Positions 35,988 through 47,892 of a stretch of DNA of 64,000 nt are shown here, in pieces. Positions within the stretch are counted from its first letter, which is position 1, and each line of letters starts with the position of its first letter. The translations under genes and the position numbers were made by a program. The notes beneath the pieces are model-generated. The model did no database searches. It worked only from the letters and a program-made list of their open reading frames with translations, and was not told where the DNA came from. Source of the stretch: Trichosphaerium sp. ATCC 40318. Its lineage: Eukaryota > Discosea > Flabellinia > Trichosidae. Location: NCBI GenBank assembly GCA_038496445.1, contig JALMLS010000062.1, positions 558,001 to 622,000 on the forward strand, read 5' to 3'.

Positions 35988-37020
35988 TCAGAAAAATACC
36001 TCATGAGGCCTATCATCTGGTTCTGGTAAATCGACGTAATTGACTAACCAATAAGTTGCAATGGAAAAAAAAGGAAAGCTAATTATAAGAGTATTCCTCC
36101 ACGTGACAATCTTAACCAAAACAGGAAGAAAAGTTAACAAAAAACAACTTTCTGTACAACCTATTTTTGTGTACCTGCCTACTTTTCCATAAACCTGTCC
36201 TTGCCCACATTGCGAAATGTTCACAGTTTCTAAACAAAAGGCTAAAGTTTTCTCTTCCTAAGAGTGATCGTGCGCGTTCAACGACTTGTTGGTTCGAATA
36301 CTTGCTCTTTACATCAAGCACAAAAATATCGCTTTCTGCTTTACTTTGCCATGAAGATAGTGGATTCTCTCTAATCCCCAAATCACTGTTAAGACCATGA
36401 GTATCATATTCGATGACTTTATGACCGACCTTATCATAAATACCGAAATGGTTGAACCTAAAAAAACGATTTCAGAAGAACAAAAAATGGTACCTCGCCA
36501 AAATCTTCCCAAAAAAACTCGCTCTAGGATAAAAAAATCCAACTTGCATTATGAGCAAAGAGATTGTAAGATATAAAAGCAACACTAGTACCATATTTTG
36601 TTGAAAAAAAAATCACGTGCTCGAAAAAAAGAACGAAAAGTTTTCAAAGGTTTTTTTTTGGGACTTTTTTTCGATAAAAAAACTGTTTTCATGTACCCGC
36701 TGCACCGGCGATAAATGATTGAACCATGTGGTAAGGGAGGCTTTACTTTCTGGGATTCAATAATAGCTTTCTTGGCATGATTGAACCAGAAGTAGTTGCC
36801 GATTTTTAGTTTACACTTTCCATCATCCGAAATAAAGTGTAATCCGTACCTACTAGATGGATATTATGTAAATGAACTATTTTAAACGCTACCAGATTGA
36901 TCTGTTTATAATATATTGTCCCTTATGTCTGGCATTATCCATACGACTATTAAAGTATCCCTCCTTTGTTAATACGCGAAATCCGTTAATTACATGCGAA
37001 TCACCCACAGTGAAATACAT
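35988..37020 (-). CDS. LRAT-like (NlpC/P60 fold) protein
   Basis: Starts at ATG 37020 (MYFTVGDSHVINGFRVLTKE). A short intron joins NRSI to CRYGLHFISDDGKCKLKIGN, with YFWFNHAKK next. A middle exon carries FNHFGIYDKVGHKVIEYD, with the histidine of the LRAT/NlpC active site. The following exon has RARSLLGRENFSLLFRNCEH and FAMWARTG, in which the N-C-E-H-F block (Cys codon 36223-36225) is the hallmark of LRAT and H-rev107 proteins. These are thiol acyltransferases or phospholipases acting at membranes. The last exon is ambiguous: one splice choice ends in NYVDLPEPDDRPHEVFF at 35988, another runs further left. A relic of exons 1-2 lies near 52860-52960. Confidence 0.78.
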
Positions 37021-37449
37021 TTTATTAGTATCAGTTTTATATCGCGGTGTTTGAGTGTATTCTTAGTGATGTACTGGGAAAACTAAACTGATTGACACTT
37101 ATTGACTAAGCAAAGGCACTGTACAATCGCTTTTTGGGTGAATTTCATTGTGCTCCATCCAATACCATTGTGCTACATTCTGGCCTTAGTAACAAATGCG
37201 TTGCAGTAGACTGTTTGTGGCACCAAGAAAGCTGAAGACAAGATACAGTTGAAGAGATGACCTTTGCTCCCAATCCATGACGTCACAGCATAATGCATGT
37301 GATATAGCATTTTTGTGTTTAACCTTTAGGCTGAATTGAATCAAAGAATCAAAGTCTACAAATAGAAGTGATGAACTTGTGGCGAGTAGAGTATAAGATT
37401 ATTTTGGTTTATTTTACATTTTTTTATCCAGCATTTTTTTGTACATTGT
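37021..37449. other. Spacer between LRAT-like and LOV genes
   Basis: Upstream region of the LRAT-like gene and 3' region of the LOV gene, both on the minus strand. No separate gene is supported. Confidence 0.45.
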
Positions 37450-39376
37450 TTAGTCTTCTTCGTATGCTGTCCAAAGAAATATTTGACGTGATTCTATCCA
37501 AGTGCAGTTCACTATCGCATCTTTTGTTATACCGTCAACGTTCTTTATGCCACAGGCATACTCTACAAAAACCAGTTAACACAGAGAGCACTAAAATACA
37601 AAAAGAGTACCTTCGACAGCTTCAGTTTTATCAAGCTCCATATCTGAGATAACGTTGAATGGTCTTCCTATCAATCTGCACTCTTTACGTCTAAGTTGAA
37701 GCTTTAGTAAAGAGACAGAAGGAGGAAGACGCAACCAAAAAACAAAAAGAAGAAACAAACTGGAAAGAATAAAGAAAAACTCAAGAAAGAAGCGAGGTGA
37801 GTTAATGTTACCCTGTAAGTTTTCCAAGTAACTTGTTTGCAAAAACAATTTGATTTGAACCATTCATTAATGCTATAGCGATATCACAATTAGCATCTAA
37901 TCCAAGAATAGACTCTTGATACTTAGATGTTATCATAAAAGTGTACTCATCACCTTGCTTCATATATTCACTAAACAAAACAACAAAGGGGTTAGTGGCT
38001 TGTTGATAGATTGGGATTTGTTGAATATGAAGTTGGTTGTGTACAATCGTACATTACATTAGATAGGTCATCATCATTAGCAATTGTCTTCCGTGTTTGT
38101 TTTCCATTTAATCTTACAGCAACAATATTAAGGTCAGGAATCTGAAAATCTTGTTTCGGGAAAAACGTTCGTGTCCTAGGTACTATGTTAACAAAATCTT
38201 GAAGCATTGTCAAAAATTATGTGCATTACTGTGCAAGCACATGATGAATTACAGAAAAGGTTGTAAAGTGAAACTTTTGCAGAAAAAAAGTGTTCATTGC
38301 AACTTGGAAAATGTTGTTTACTCGAAGTAAGTATTGATTATTCTCTAAATAATGCGTGCCTCTTTAGCATAGATTCTCTGCTATCGTTTTCTAATACGAA
38401 TCCATTTGCTACAACGTCTTGATAGTGCACACGAACAACGAACCGTTCTAAGAAAGAAACTGTCAATAACAGAGAGTAGAAGCTTCGTTTCAATTAATAC
38501 CTTGATACACGAGTGTGCTATGTTTATCTAGGTAGTAAATCAAGTTAGATATTTGTATTTGGTATCACGTGCGTACTCTTTTTTAAAAAGTTAGAGATCC
38601 CTTTTGATTTTTTAGAAATATCCTTGTCTTGGCTAAGTTGTCTTTTGGGTACTCCAAGAAGAGTTATATCTTTTTGTATACCAATGAAATGAGTTACAAC
38701 AGTATTGTCACTTGGATCTGCTCTTAGTCCCATCATCTCAAACTGATTCAAGAAAGGCACTCCGTCTTTTCTGTAATTTAATAGCTCCTACAAACAACAC
38801 GTTATTTTTCGCGTTATCTTGATTAGACTTACGATTGTAACTCTGTCTCCTGTCTTCAAAGCTGCTCTTATTTCATTTACAGCGTCTTCATTGGTGCCAG
38901 GGCCTTGTAGAAACCTACAGTTATTGCCCAAGACCTCCTTTTTTGAGTAAAGCGTCAACTTTTCAAATTCGCCTTTAAATTATGTTTACAAATCATTCAT
39001 GACACGTGATATTCACGTACTGTTTGCGAATATAATAGGATTATCTGGGCGACGTGCATCTATCAAACTTGTTAGCAATAAAAGCCGAAAATATCACTGC
39101 TCAATTAAAACTCCACTTCAGCCTATAGCTATGCTATGGGCCTTTATAGTTTGAACACGAAGTAAGAATATTTGAACATTAAATTTCATTACAACAAATA
39201 AAAAAACCCAAAAGACACCAACGTGTTGTAAAAGTAAAAGCTGTTTACAAACTAAAACCGGCAACCAACTTTGTACCTGTTACAAGCATACTATGCTTTA
39301 ACGCTCCAATATCAGGGTATTGCGCTTTTACAAATGGATATAAATGTTTAATCTCTTTAGTGCTTGACGAGCCCAT
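37450..39376 (-). CDS. LOV-PAS photoreceptor-like protein
   Basis: Starts at ATG 39376 (MGSSSTKEIKHLYPFVKAQY) and ends at TAA 37450. An exon near 39021-39070 reads DARRPDNPIIFAN. The next (about 38975-38837) reads EFEKLTLYSKKEVLG, then NNCRFLQGPGTNEDAVNEIR, the canonical LOV flavin-binding signature G-x-N-C-R-F-L-Q. The photo-adduct cysteine is present (codon 38917-38919). Then come ELLNYRKDGVPFLNQFEMMG and VVTHFIGIQKDIT, completing a LOV domain. Later exons hold ERFVVRVHYQDVVANGFVLE and a second PAS-like unit: ALMNGSNQIVFANKLLGKLT, then RRKECRLIGRPFNVI. The final exon ends IFLWTAYEED. LOV domains sense blue light through a cysteinyl-FMN adduct. No kinase, bZIP or other output domain is seen. 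The protein is probably soluble, with about nine exons. Confidence 0.87.
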
Positions 39377-39660
39377 GGCGTTTTAACAAAAATGACGGCC
39401 AAAGCACTGCAGTTTGTGAAGTTTTCTTTTGTGTACACAAGTTTTACACGCCCGAAGAACTAAAAACACGCTAAAGGAATAGACGGTCGAGAAAAAAAAG
39501 CGAAGCAATGAAGTATTTTTAGAACGGAAAAATTAAATTAAACCAAAAAAGTTCATCTAAAAAAAAAACCGTTCCAACTGAACCTACACTCTTCTTCCGT
39601 TTGTAGAGTGGAGATTTATTATTTACTAGATTACTACGATACTTGTACGGCGAAGGTTAA

Positions 39661-41608
39661 TCATAATTCTAGGATTCCAGGGAAGAAAGGTGAAGTGCCG
39701 TTATTTGGAGGTGTTTTAATACCAAGGATCTCACCTATCAAGTTAAAAATTTCCGTGTTGTTAACGTGTGGTAAGGAACTTCCTGGTTTAAACTTGGATC
39801 CTAAAGCAATAAACTAAGACTACTAAACAAGCACCCAATAAATACAGAATACTGTACTTACCATGTGCTACAAGAATAGCTTGCATGTCAGGAAGATCAG
39901 GGTCGTAACCGTGATTACCTTTGCTCAACCAAGAATCCCTATTCTTCAAAATTGAATAACCTTCATCAGCTAGAGCTAAAGAAAGAATAAGCATGTGTAT
40001 TAAGTTTTTAGTTTCCACTGGTCGTATGAACGTTTTTACATGTGTTTATAATGTAACATGCCTGTTATAGGAGGTATTCGTCTATTGTGTTGCCAGTGAT
40101 ACTTTTCTGGAATATCTTCTTTTAACCAAGGAGTAATATGTGGCGTCCTACAAACAACGTTACAGCGACACATAAAGCGTATAGAGGTATTACCTTTCAA
40201 GTGCATCCATTACACCTGCCGTTACAGCCTCATCATTCGACCAAATTTGAGGTACAGGACCGTAGTCACTGATATTAACTTGAAACAGAAAGTTAAAAAA
40301 AAGAAAAAGAAAACCAGGCTTGAACGTACTGCTCGAAAGAAAAGGGGCCAATACATCATCAAGATAAATAACCTAGTATTATATAAGCTAAATTTTAACT
40401 CTACTGGGTGGTGCTTAACAATAAAATAGAAAGAAAACTTACTTTATCTGCAGGTGTGCTTGTCATACCGTGATCGCTAGTTACAATTATTTGAACGTCA
40501 TCCCTTGTATCAATACTGGCATTTGATAGTTCTGAGATCAAATACTGTAATGCGTCATCAACATATGCAATAGCTTCTGGCATTTCCGGAGCTTCTGGAC
40601 CAAACTCATGGCCATAACTGTCGACTTTTGAAAAGTACAACTGAACAGAATTTGTCAAAAAAAAAATATCCTATTGTTTTTGGCTTACTGTTACAAACTG
40701 AGGTCTCTCGTCAACGTCTCCGGTTAACCATTTGATTATAGTATCTATACGCTCCTTCATAGGTATAGAGCTATCGAATTTAACCCAGAAATTAGGGTAG
40801 CGGCCATTTATTTCGATGTCAGATCCAGGCCAGAAAAAACAACCAGACTTAATACCAAAATCTTGAACAACATTCCATAGAGGGTGACCTCCCCACCACC
40901 TAGGCTCTGTAGCTATTGGTGCAGAGTACTTAAAAGAAGCATCAAATATAGGATCGTAAAAAGCGTTTGCCACAATCCCATGACTCTCAGCGTAAAGACC
41001 AGTTGCTATAAAAAGTTAGGATCTTACGTAATCGTATTGTGGTGATTCTGAATCCAGTGACCTTGCAGTGTAGAAGGCAAAAAACCGTGAAGAACAGCGT
41101 ACCTATTGTATAATGATTTGGAAACGTCTTTGTTGGAAAAATACTTTTGAGAGGCGCAGAAAAACCTTCCTAAACACGTGTCATTATTCGAGAAATCACG
41201 TGTAAAACACTTATTAATGATATTACCTTTGCTAGTTTAGAAAGTACTGGGTGAGGTAATGTATCATTCTGCAAGTACTCCCAGCGATAGCCATCGAGTG
41301 ATACAAGGATAACAAGTGGTTTTTTGATGACAGTATGGTGAAAGCACGATTTATCGCCAATACATACTGACACAGCGATTATAGATGCAATAATGAGCGG
41401 TACAGCAATAGCAGCAGTCTTGTACCAAATAAATTAGACAAAAGGTCTTATTTTATCGAATCCACGTACAATACAAAACGCCTTGCGCTTGCTGGTGGTT
41501 TGTGGCTCATTGTACGTTAATATCAGGTCATCTTCGCTTAGGAGCTGATAATATTAACATACGGTAGTTGTTGAGGTGTACCTGTATATCATCTTTATCC
41601 TCGGCCAT
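39661..41608 (-). CDS. Type II membrane ectonucleotide pyrophosphatase/phosphodiesterase
   Basis: ATG 41608 gives MAEDKDDIQ. Two short introns then join LLSEDDLILTYNEPQTTSKR to a single transmembrane segment (AIAVPLIIASIIAVSVCIG), so the catalytic part faces the outside or a lumen. The alkaline-phosphatase-like core is complete: ILVSLDGYRWEYL (metal Asp), SIFPTKTFPNHYTI (nucleophile Thr), TGLYAESHGIVANAFYDP, WWGGHPLWNVVQ, FSKVDSYGHEFGP (Asp and His), VTSDHGM (Asp-His), and WLSKGNHGYD (last His). The C-terminus reads TPPNNGTSPFFPGILEL, stop at 39661-39663. ENPP enzymes cleave phosphodiesters and pyrophosphates of nucleotides or lipids. All metal ligands and the nucleophile are present. The gene is divergent from the BAR-PH gene, with 165 bp between the starts. 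Confidence 0.9.
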
Positions 41609-41773
41609 TGCTAGCCTCAGTGCTCTTCTTCAAATGTCAAAGTTTGGCGCTTAATTAGCTATTTTCACAGATATTGACAAGCGAGCGTTAAACGCACAAT
41701 TCAAGCATTTAGGAGCACTAACTGTTAGCGAAACGAAACTGGCACTTAACGACACTGAACACGTTGGCACTCG

Positions 41774-43838
41774 ATGACGGAAGCACGCGCGCCATCCAAG
41801 GCGCTAATAAACTTGTCCTCTACCATTATCGACGCAGAGCAATCGAGATACAAAGAGCTGACTAAAAAGCAGCTTGAGGTTAGTTACACTCTTATTTTAA
41901 CGGTTTGGTAACGTTTTGGTGCAGAATACTGAGCAAACTAAAGAAATTGCCGAAAAGTTACTCGAGAGGCTTCGTAAAGGCAACGAGCGCGTTCAGGTAA
42001 CATAACGAAACAACCGTTTATCTAACAGAAATTCAGGCTCTTGCTCAGTACTTTGTAGCCTTAGCAAAGGCCCAAAAAGCGTACTCAGTATCATTAAAAA
42101 AGCTACCAGACCTCAACGCGGCGAAAGACAATAGTGGCGAGTACGTGCTTAGAGTTGTAACTGAAATTCGTCTAAACACATTCTAATTACGCTTTAGATC
42201 CCTTGGTAATGGCGTTGAGTGCGTTTAAACTGTTTAACCTTTTTATATTTTTTTTTCGGAAACCAATTGACGTTTCATGATCAGATACCTCATTCGCGTG
42301 TACCACAGCGACACCCGTCACATAGATGAACTGGCAGACGATTTAGAAAAACATATAATACCTGGTCTTCAAAGCTCAGCTACAGAGCTCTCAGATATAC
42401 TCGGACAACGTACAAAGGGATTAAGCCAACTTGGAGCTGACGTTGCTAAAGCTATGATGGCGTAAGCGTTCTTTTTTTTTTTTCACTTTTTTTTTTTTGA
42501 AATTTCGTTTGTTCGTTTCTTCGCTCCCCAGTGCTGTACTGGGTATGGTCTATTTATTTTTTAAAGAAATTAACGATACCTATTTGTTTAATTACGGCAT
42601 TAAAGTTGGCGTGGTAGCCGCTCAAGCCAGTGAAACTGTTGGAGTTTTTTGGGATTTTTTTGAAATAATTAATTCGACCATCATTTGACACTTTTTTTTG
42701 ACAGAACTGATGAGTCGTTCAAATCACATGATATCAAATTATCAGAAATTAAAGACATTGTAATGAAAGATTCGTTGGCGAAAATGACAGGATCAGACGA
42801 CCCTTGGTTATCTCAACTTAAATGTACTTTGTTTTTTAAGTTATTTTGTTTTTTGGACGTTGTTTGAAGTGTTGTATTTATTTGTTGGTTTGTAGATTAC
42901 AATGATACACAAACTGTTGCTTCGCTGCAAGTTAAATATAATACAATGGTTGAGGAATTATACAAAGACGTTGAAAGATTCGACAGAAGACGTATTGATG
43001 CTGTGAAGACAGTTCTAAAAGAGTGTTTACTTTCAAAGAAAAATCACATGACAAAAGTCCTTCAAGTATGTTTCTTTTGTGGTTTTTATTATCGGTATAG
43101 ATTCCTTAGAGCGTTTACATTGATTCTAGGATATTGATATATGCTGTCAAGTGCTTGATAAGGTAACAAGTGAGGACTTTAATCATTATGTTCAACGTCT
43201 TTCAATCAAGACTGGTGATGCTCCTTTTGCTTCTCAACTGCCTAAAAAAGTTGAAACAACTAATAGTGGTAAAGATGAATCACCTCTCGTTGTTTTCCAG
43301 GGACCTCTGGCTATTGAAGGTTAGACTCTTTTGATGGTTTTTTTCGATTTTTTTTGTGTTTTTGTTTGCTTACTGTTGTATCACGAATATAGGGTTACTT
43401 CGTAATAAGACTTATACTTTCTGTCTAACAAAATTCGGATTTTTACATTACTTTACATCACCACACGTACGTGTTAAACAGCAAGTCAATCTTTTTCTTT
43501 GAATTTTTGATTTTTTGTTCTTTGTCCTTCTCGCTCGTTCGTATTTAATTCAGATTTACATTATTTTCAATAGTCTTTAAAAGAGGTTATATCACGTGAT
43601 TTCTTTTCCTTCTGAAATATCTGATTGTTGTTTTTAGGCACTTGAACCTGAAGAAAGCATAAATTTGTACAGATCTCAGTTGATGGTTAATCAATCTAAA
43701 CAGTTTTGCTTTCAAATTATACACACTATGCCTGGTTACTTTGCTATGAGTACAAAGACATATAATATACGTGCTGCATCAGAAGAAGAACTTGTAGATT
43801 GGATGGTTGCACTTCAAAGGTTTACAAAAAATCGATAG
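41774..43838 (+). CDS. Helical BAR-like + PH domain protein
   Basis: ATG 41774 begins MTEARAPSKALINLSSTIID. Exons encode long amphipathic helices (YKELTKKQLE, TKEIAEKLLERLRKGNERVQ, DELADDLEKHIIPGLQSSAT, LQVKYNTMVEELYKDVERFD) with the spacing of a BAR or F-BAR bundle. A short linker follows (PKKVETTNSGKDESPLVVFQ). The C-terminal PH domain spans three exons: GLLRNKTYTFCLTKFGFLHY, then KQFCFQIIHTMPGYFAMSTK, and finally ASEEELVDWMVALQR, with the conserved PH tryptophan. TAG at 43836-43838. Such proteins curve membranes and bind phosphoinositides. An ArfGAP or SH3 domain is not present. Which BAR subfamily it belongs to is uncertain. Confidence 0.78.
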
Positions 43839-44271
43839 AAAAAAAAACCCTTCAGTTTCTATTGAGCGCTTGTTAGATTGTATGTAATAAAAGTACAAGC
43901 GTTATTGAACAATACACGTATTATTGATATATTTGATTTAATCTTGTTAAGATTTCGAGTGTAGTTGTCAATGACCAAATGCCTTAATCTTAGTATTACA
44001 CTATTGGAGTTGGCATAAAAAGGCTTCTTGCCATCTCTAACTTCAACAAATACATGTACACCTAAGGTGTTTCTGATACAAGTACATTCGTTGCGGTCTT
44101 ACTTGAATATTGTTAACTTAATCTATTTCAGGGCGTCCAAGGAAATAGAATCTTCCTTTTGTTGGAAGTTGTAGAAATCTGGGTTTCAAAGAGCGTGGTC
44201 ATTAACCACGTGGCACTCATAGAATGCAAATGTAAACGAAACAATTTTTCTTTATTAACTAAAAGCTGTGC
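43839..44271. other. Spacer between converging genes
   Basis: The 3' regions of the BAR-PH gene and of the second PA-membrane gene meet here. No gene or distinctive element is seen. Confidence 0.45.
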
Positions 44272-46236
44272 TCACTCTATACGACCAAGTTCCTCAACAG
44301 AAGGAGTAATATTGGCGGTTGAAGAACTTGAAGTCTGTTGCTTTGGCTTTCTCCTAATGGCAGATATCTGAGTAATACTTATCAACAACAAAGGTATCCA
44401 ATGAATAATAAACAACGTTATGAACCCTCCTGGGCCTGTAAACACACCAAATACACTCACAAGGCCTGTAATAGCAACAAAGAATATGAATATTGAACTT
44501 GCCATTATTTGTATCGTAATCTAAAACTTACACATTAGACTTTTTGAAGCACGTGAAATAAAACAAGAAAAAAACGAGATTCCTAGAGGAAAACAAAAAT
44601 AATGCTTAGAGGAAGATAAAGTTTCGGTGTCTACCGTACTAATGTTTCGTGCATACCATAGTTCAATCTCGTTAACTTTTTTTTCAAAGAAGAAAAAAAA
44701 AGACTGCAAAAAATAAGGTATTCTTACCATTCTAAGCATTTTCAAAGTCCTCGTTTGCGCTCTACTAATTTTCCACAATACCAATGAGCCTGTGACTACC
44801 AAATATACGCCAGAAGCAAATGACGCAACAAACAAGATTGAATTGAACACTTTTATCAACGTAAGACTCTTACCAAATGACCAAAGAATGCCATTTGTAA
44901 TGTCCAGTAGAACAAAGATAGTTATCACAACGATACTTGGAATCAACAGTTTTTGGTTACCGAATGGTGAATTGTTTTGCGAAACATTAGCATTGAAGAG
45001 CAGCCCATGCCTAAAAAAATCTAGTTAAAGAATACGTACCAACCATTCGTATGAGAAAAAAGTCACGTGATATCACAGACTATATTGTGGACGTACCAGT
45101 AGAATGCAAGGAGAACAGTTGTTGCAAGTGACAACGAGATAAGCCCCAAAGACATAAAACTCCATAAGGTTACTGGAAATAGTCTTCTCATGAATATAGG
45201 GTCAACAAGAATGAAAATGCTTCTAACTACACATATATTAACTAAAGATGGTAGAACTAACACTTCTATCGTACGTGTATTCGCAAATACTTCAATATAT
45301 AGACAAGCTAGCGGAACTGTTATCTCTAACCCGTTATACTTGCCAATGATATAAATCTTGTATAAAGCTAAGAACAAAGCAAGAAGACATAAGAATCCAA
45401 TACCAAGCGAAATAAAAAGCTATCAAATCAATTAGCAACAGACAAAAAAAGGTGCGAGATTTCGTACAGATCCATAGAATGCATAATGTTTCCATGGATT
45501 TTTGTCTAATATTAGCTCAGAATATTCGTAGATATCGCTTTGAAGGCGTACCTGTACTTGAAAGAGTGCAAGGGAACTCTAAAAAACTACCTTTGTATTT
45601 AGTTAAAAGTAAATAAAATGCGTCTTTGAAGTCATCACCAGAACCTTCAACTGTTGGTAACCCCGGTTTTAATAAATGGACTGGCTCATTCAGTATAGTG
45701 TATCTCGCGTAGTTCAAAAGACCAGCTTCTAAATCAAAGTAGTCAGCTAAGAGTGCGGAAAGAGTGAAAGAAAGAAAGTACCAAAAACATGTGAAGTAAG
45801 TATGATTGCTATTGCTCCTTTGCGTCTTGCCTCGTCGTACTTTTTACCCCAATGTAAGTCTGGGATGAATACTATTTTCCCTGATACATTTGGATGTTGT
45901 AGTCCAACAACGGATCCTGTTTCACAATAAAAGTCGTTAGAAAATAAAAAGGGCACGGTTTTTCTTGTGAATCATTGAAAGAATTCATTTCGCTGTAACA
46001 AGGTCTGCTCTACGCCTCACCCACGTGATTAACCGTAACTTCGTACCAAAAATAGGTTCCGCTGGCCACGAACCCTGTGAAATCCAGGATACATCGGGTG
46101 TATTGAAGTAATCTAAACGATGAACTTTAATTAAAGCACTATGTGCCATGTTCGTACAGTCTCTTGCTTTGGCGTGGACGACCAAGCCGCTCGCTATGGC
46201 TACAAATAAAGCCCATAATAAGATTTTGAAGACCAT
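44272..46236 (-). CDS. PA-domain multi-pass membrane protein, copy 2
   Basis: Starts at ATG 46236 with a signal peptide (MVFKILLWALFVAIASGLVV), then HAKARDCTNMAHSALIKVH. A PA domain follows over two exons (NDFYCETGSVVGLQHPNVSG, KIVFIPDLHWGKKYDEARRK, GAIAIILTSHVFG). An extra exon reads LLNYARYTILNEPVHLLKPG. After a short PWKHYAFYGS segment come about seven hydrophobic helices, including FMSLGLISLSLATTVLLAFY, IPSIVVITIFVLLDITNGIL and LFVASFASGVYLVVTGSLVL. A polar Ser-rich tail ends at 44272. The order signal peptide, PA, seven helices, tail repeats that of the gene at 19655-21515, and local motifs agree (DLYGSHRLYPPW versus DPIFMRRLFPVTLW). Family not recognised. A sorting or surface receptor is plausible. 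Confidence 0.72.
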
Positions 46237-46706
46237 GGTATCGTATGGTTGTCACTGCGTAGGAAGTACTAATTAATAAAAAAAGTCAAACACGTTATTT
46301 ATGGGCAACATCACGTGTTCCTGGTAGGCTAGTTTATTAAAGTACAAACAAGCTTTCGAAATGTCACGTTTACCTACGAAGGGGCTTACAATAGCGTGAT
46401 GTATTTACGAGAACCTCGCGGCTAATACCACGAGTGACATAGAAAAAAACTGTACAATTTTTTTTCAGTAAGTTTTTTGTTGCTGAAGTGATCGCTGACG
46501 CTGGGAATGTACCAATTTTACCTTTAACGATACTATTTACATAATAAATAATTTTATTAAGTGCCCCTTTTAGAGTACACTATCCATAATAATAATAAAT
46601 AAACGGTACAATCACCGCGGTTTCTCCATTATAAACAAGCGAAGAATTTTTTTTTTAGGTGTTTGATTGCCTTAAACATAAGCGATCAAATACCAAAATG
46701 TCATCT
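46237..46706. other. Spacer with CACGTG core
   Basis: Promoter side of the PA-membrane gene (a CACGTG core near 46312) and the 3' side of the next minus-strand gene. No gene is seen. Confidence 0.45.
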
Positions 46707-47892
46707 CTAATGTTGCCTGGACACCTCACAAATCATTGTTTGGAACTCCTTGGATGTAATGTCGATACATAAATCTCTTCCAGTGCGTGGACAAGTCCAT
46801 TTGACATGCGATTGAATCTTTAGTATCGATTCAATCTCAACAAAAGCTTGATGCCATACAGCGCGTTTTTCAGGTCTAGCTCCGAATCTCCAAGAGTTTC
46901 CCTTCCTTCTTTTCTCGATGACTTGAGCCCATCTAAAAAAATTTATCAGACACTTATACGTATTGTATTGGATGTATTCTCGCCGACGAGGTACGTTTTG
47001 GTTTCAAAAAAGTGATACTTAGCGATTTGATAATCCAAAAAAAAAATCACAAAAGATCGCTGTTACGTACCGTTTAATTGATTTATAAGCGCCGTAGGTA
47101 TCTCTTGGCCTTTTTTGTTTGTATTGACTGAATACGTTGATCGCTGTCATAAAAACAGAGTCATTGCTATAGCGAAGAGAAGTAAGCACACTATCACCCA
47201 AAAAACGGCAAAAAAAACCCAAAAAAGATGTACGTACAAGACCAAAAATTTATCGTTCTCCATGTGAACTCCAAGCTTCAATATTGCCGCCAAACAGACA
47301 GCGTATAGGTAAGGTGTCTTACTCTTACCCATAACTCTCTGTAGAAGTGGCTGTGCTCTGAGCACAAGTGCTTTATTTTGGTTCGTATTTTGAACTGGCT
47401 TTGTCTAAAAAATCACGTGATTAGCACGTTTATCGAGGTGGGAAAAAAAATGGAGAAGAAAAAACAACGTTTTTTTTGGTTTTATTTTTTTTCTGTTGTT
47501 GATCTTATTTTCTTGATATGTGTTTGTCTCTTTTGTTCACGTACCTTTTGATAGACACTGTGGTTATTTGTATATACAGGTTTTGTTTCTTGTACGCAAG
47601 GTTCTTGCTTTATTGCGATTCTGTTTATTGGCTGCTGAGGGATGTATAGCTCTTGCCTTTGTGGTTGTCTTTGTGGTTGTCTTTCTTGAACAAATGGCAA
47701 GTTATTGTAGAATACTTGACTTTGTATTGGCGCCTCACGCTTTATATTTGACGATGCTCCACATGTTGATGTTGATTGGTAGTTAAACATTGTATAAGAC
47801 TCTGGTAAGTTATCGCTTTCAAAAGCAGGTAGAAGCTGTGAAATATCGTGACACTGTAGAATGTAGTCGTTTGATCGTTGGCAATATAACAT
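46707..47892 (-). CDS. Unrecognised protein with SUMO-consensus motifs, paralog 1
   Basis: Four exons from ATG 47892 (MLYCQRSNDYILQCHDISQL) to TAG 46707. The N-terminal exon is Gln/Pro-rich and carries two Psi-K-x-E motifs (NIKREAP and AIKQEPC). The following exons are better conserved: QPLLQRVMGKSKTPYLYAVC, LAAILKLGVHMEND, VFMTAINVFSQYKQKRPRDT, YGAYKSIKR, and a basic C-terminal block WAQVIEKRRKGNSWRFGARP, ending TSKEFQTMICEVSRQH. A paralog with the same exon plan lies 2.6 kb away at 50499-51680. SUMO sites, a Gln/Pro-rich head and basic blocks suggest a nuclear regulator. This is inference only, as no DNA-binding family is recognised. Confidence 0.72.
47413..47420. promoter_or_regulatory. 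TCACGTGA palindrome inside an intron
   Basis: A perfect 8-bp palindrome lies in the first intron of the gene above, next to the acceptor. Other exact copies lie in introns at 43593-43600 and 45063-45070 and in the spacer at 49738-49745. Confidence 0.35.
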
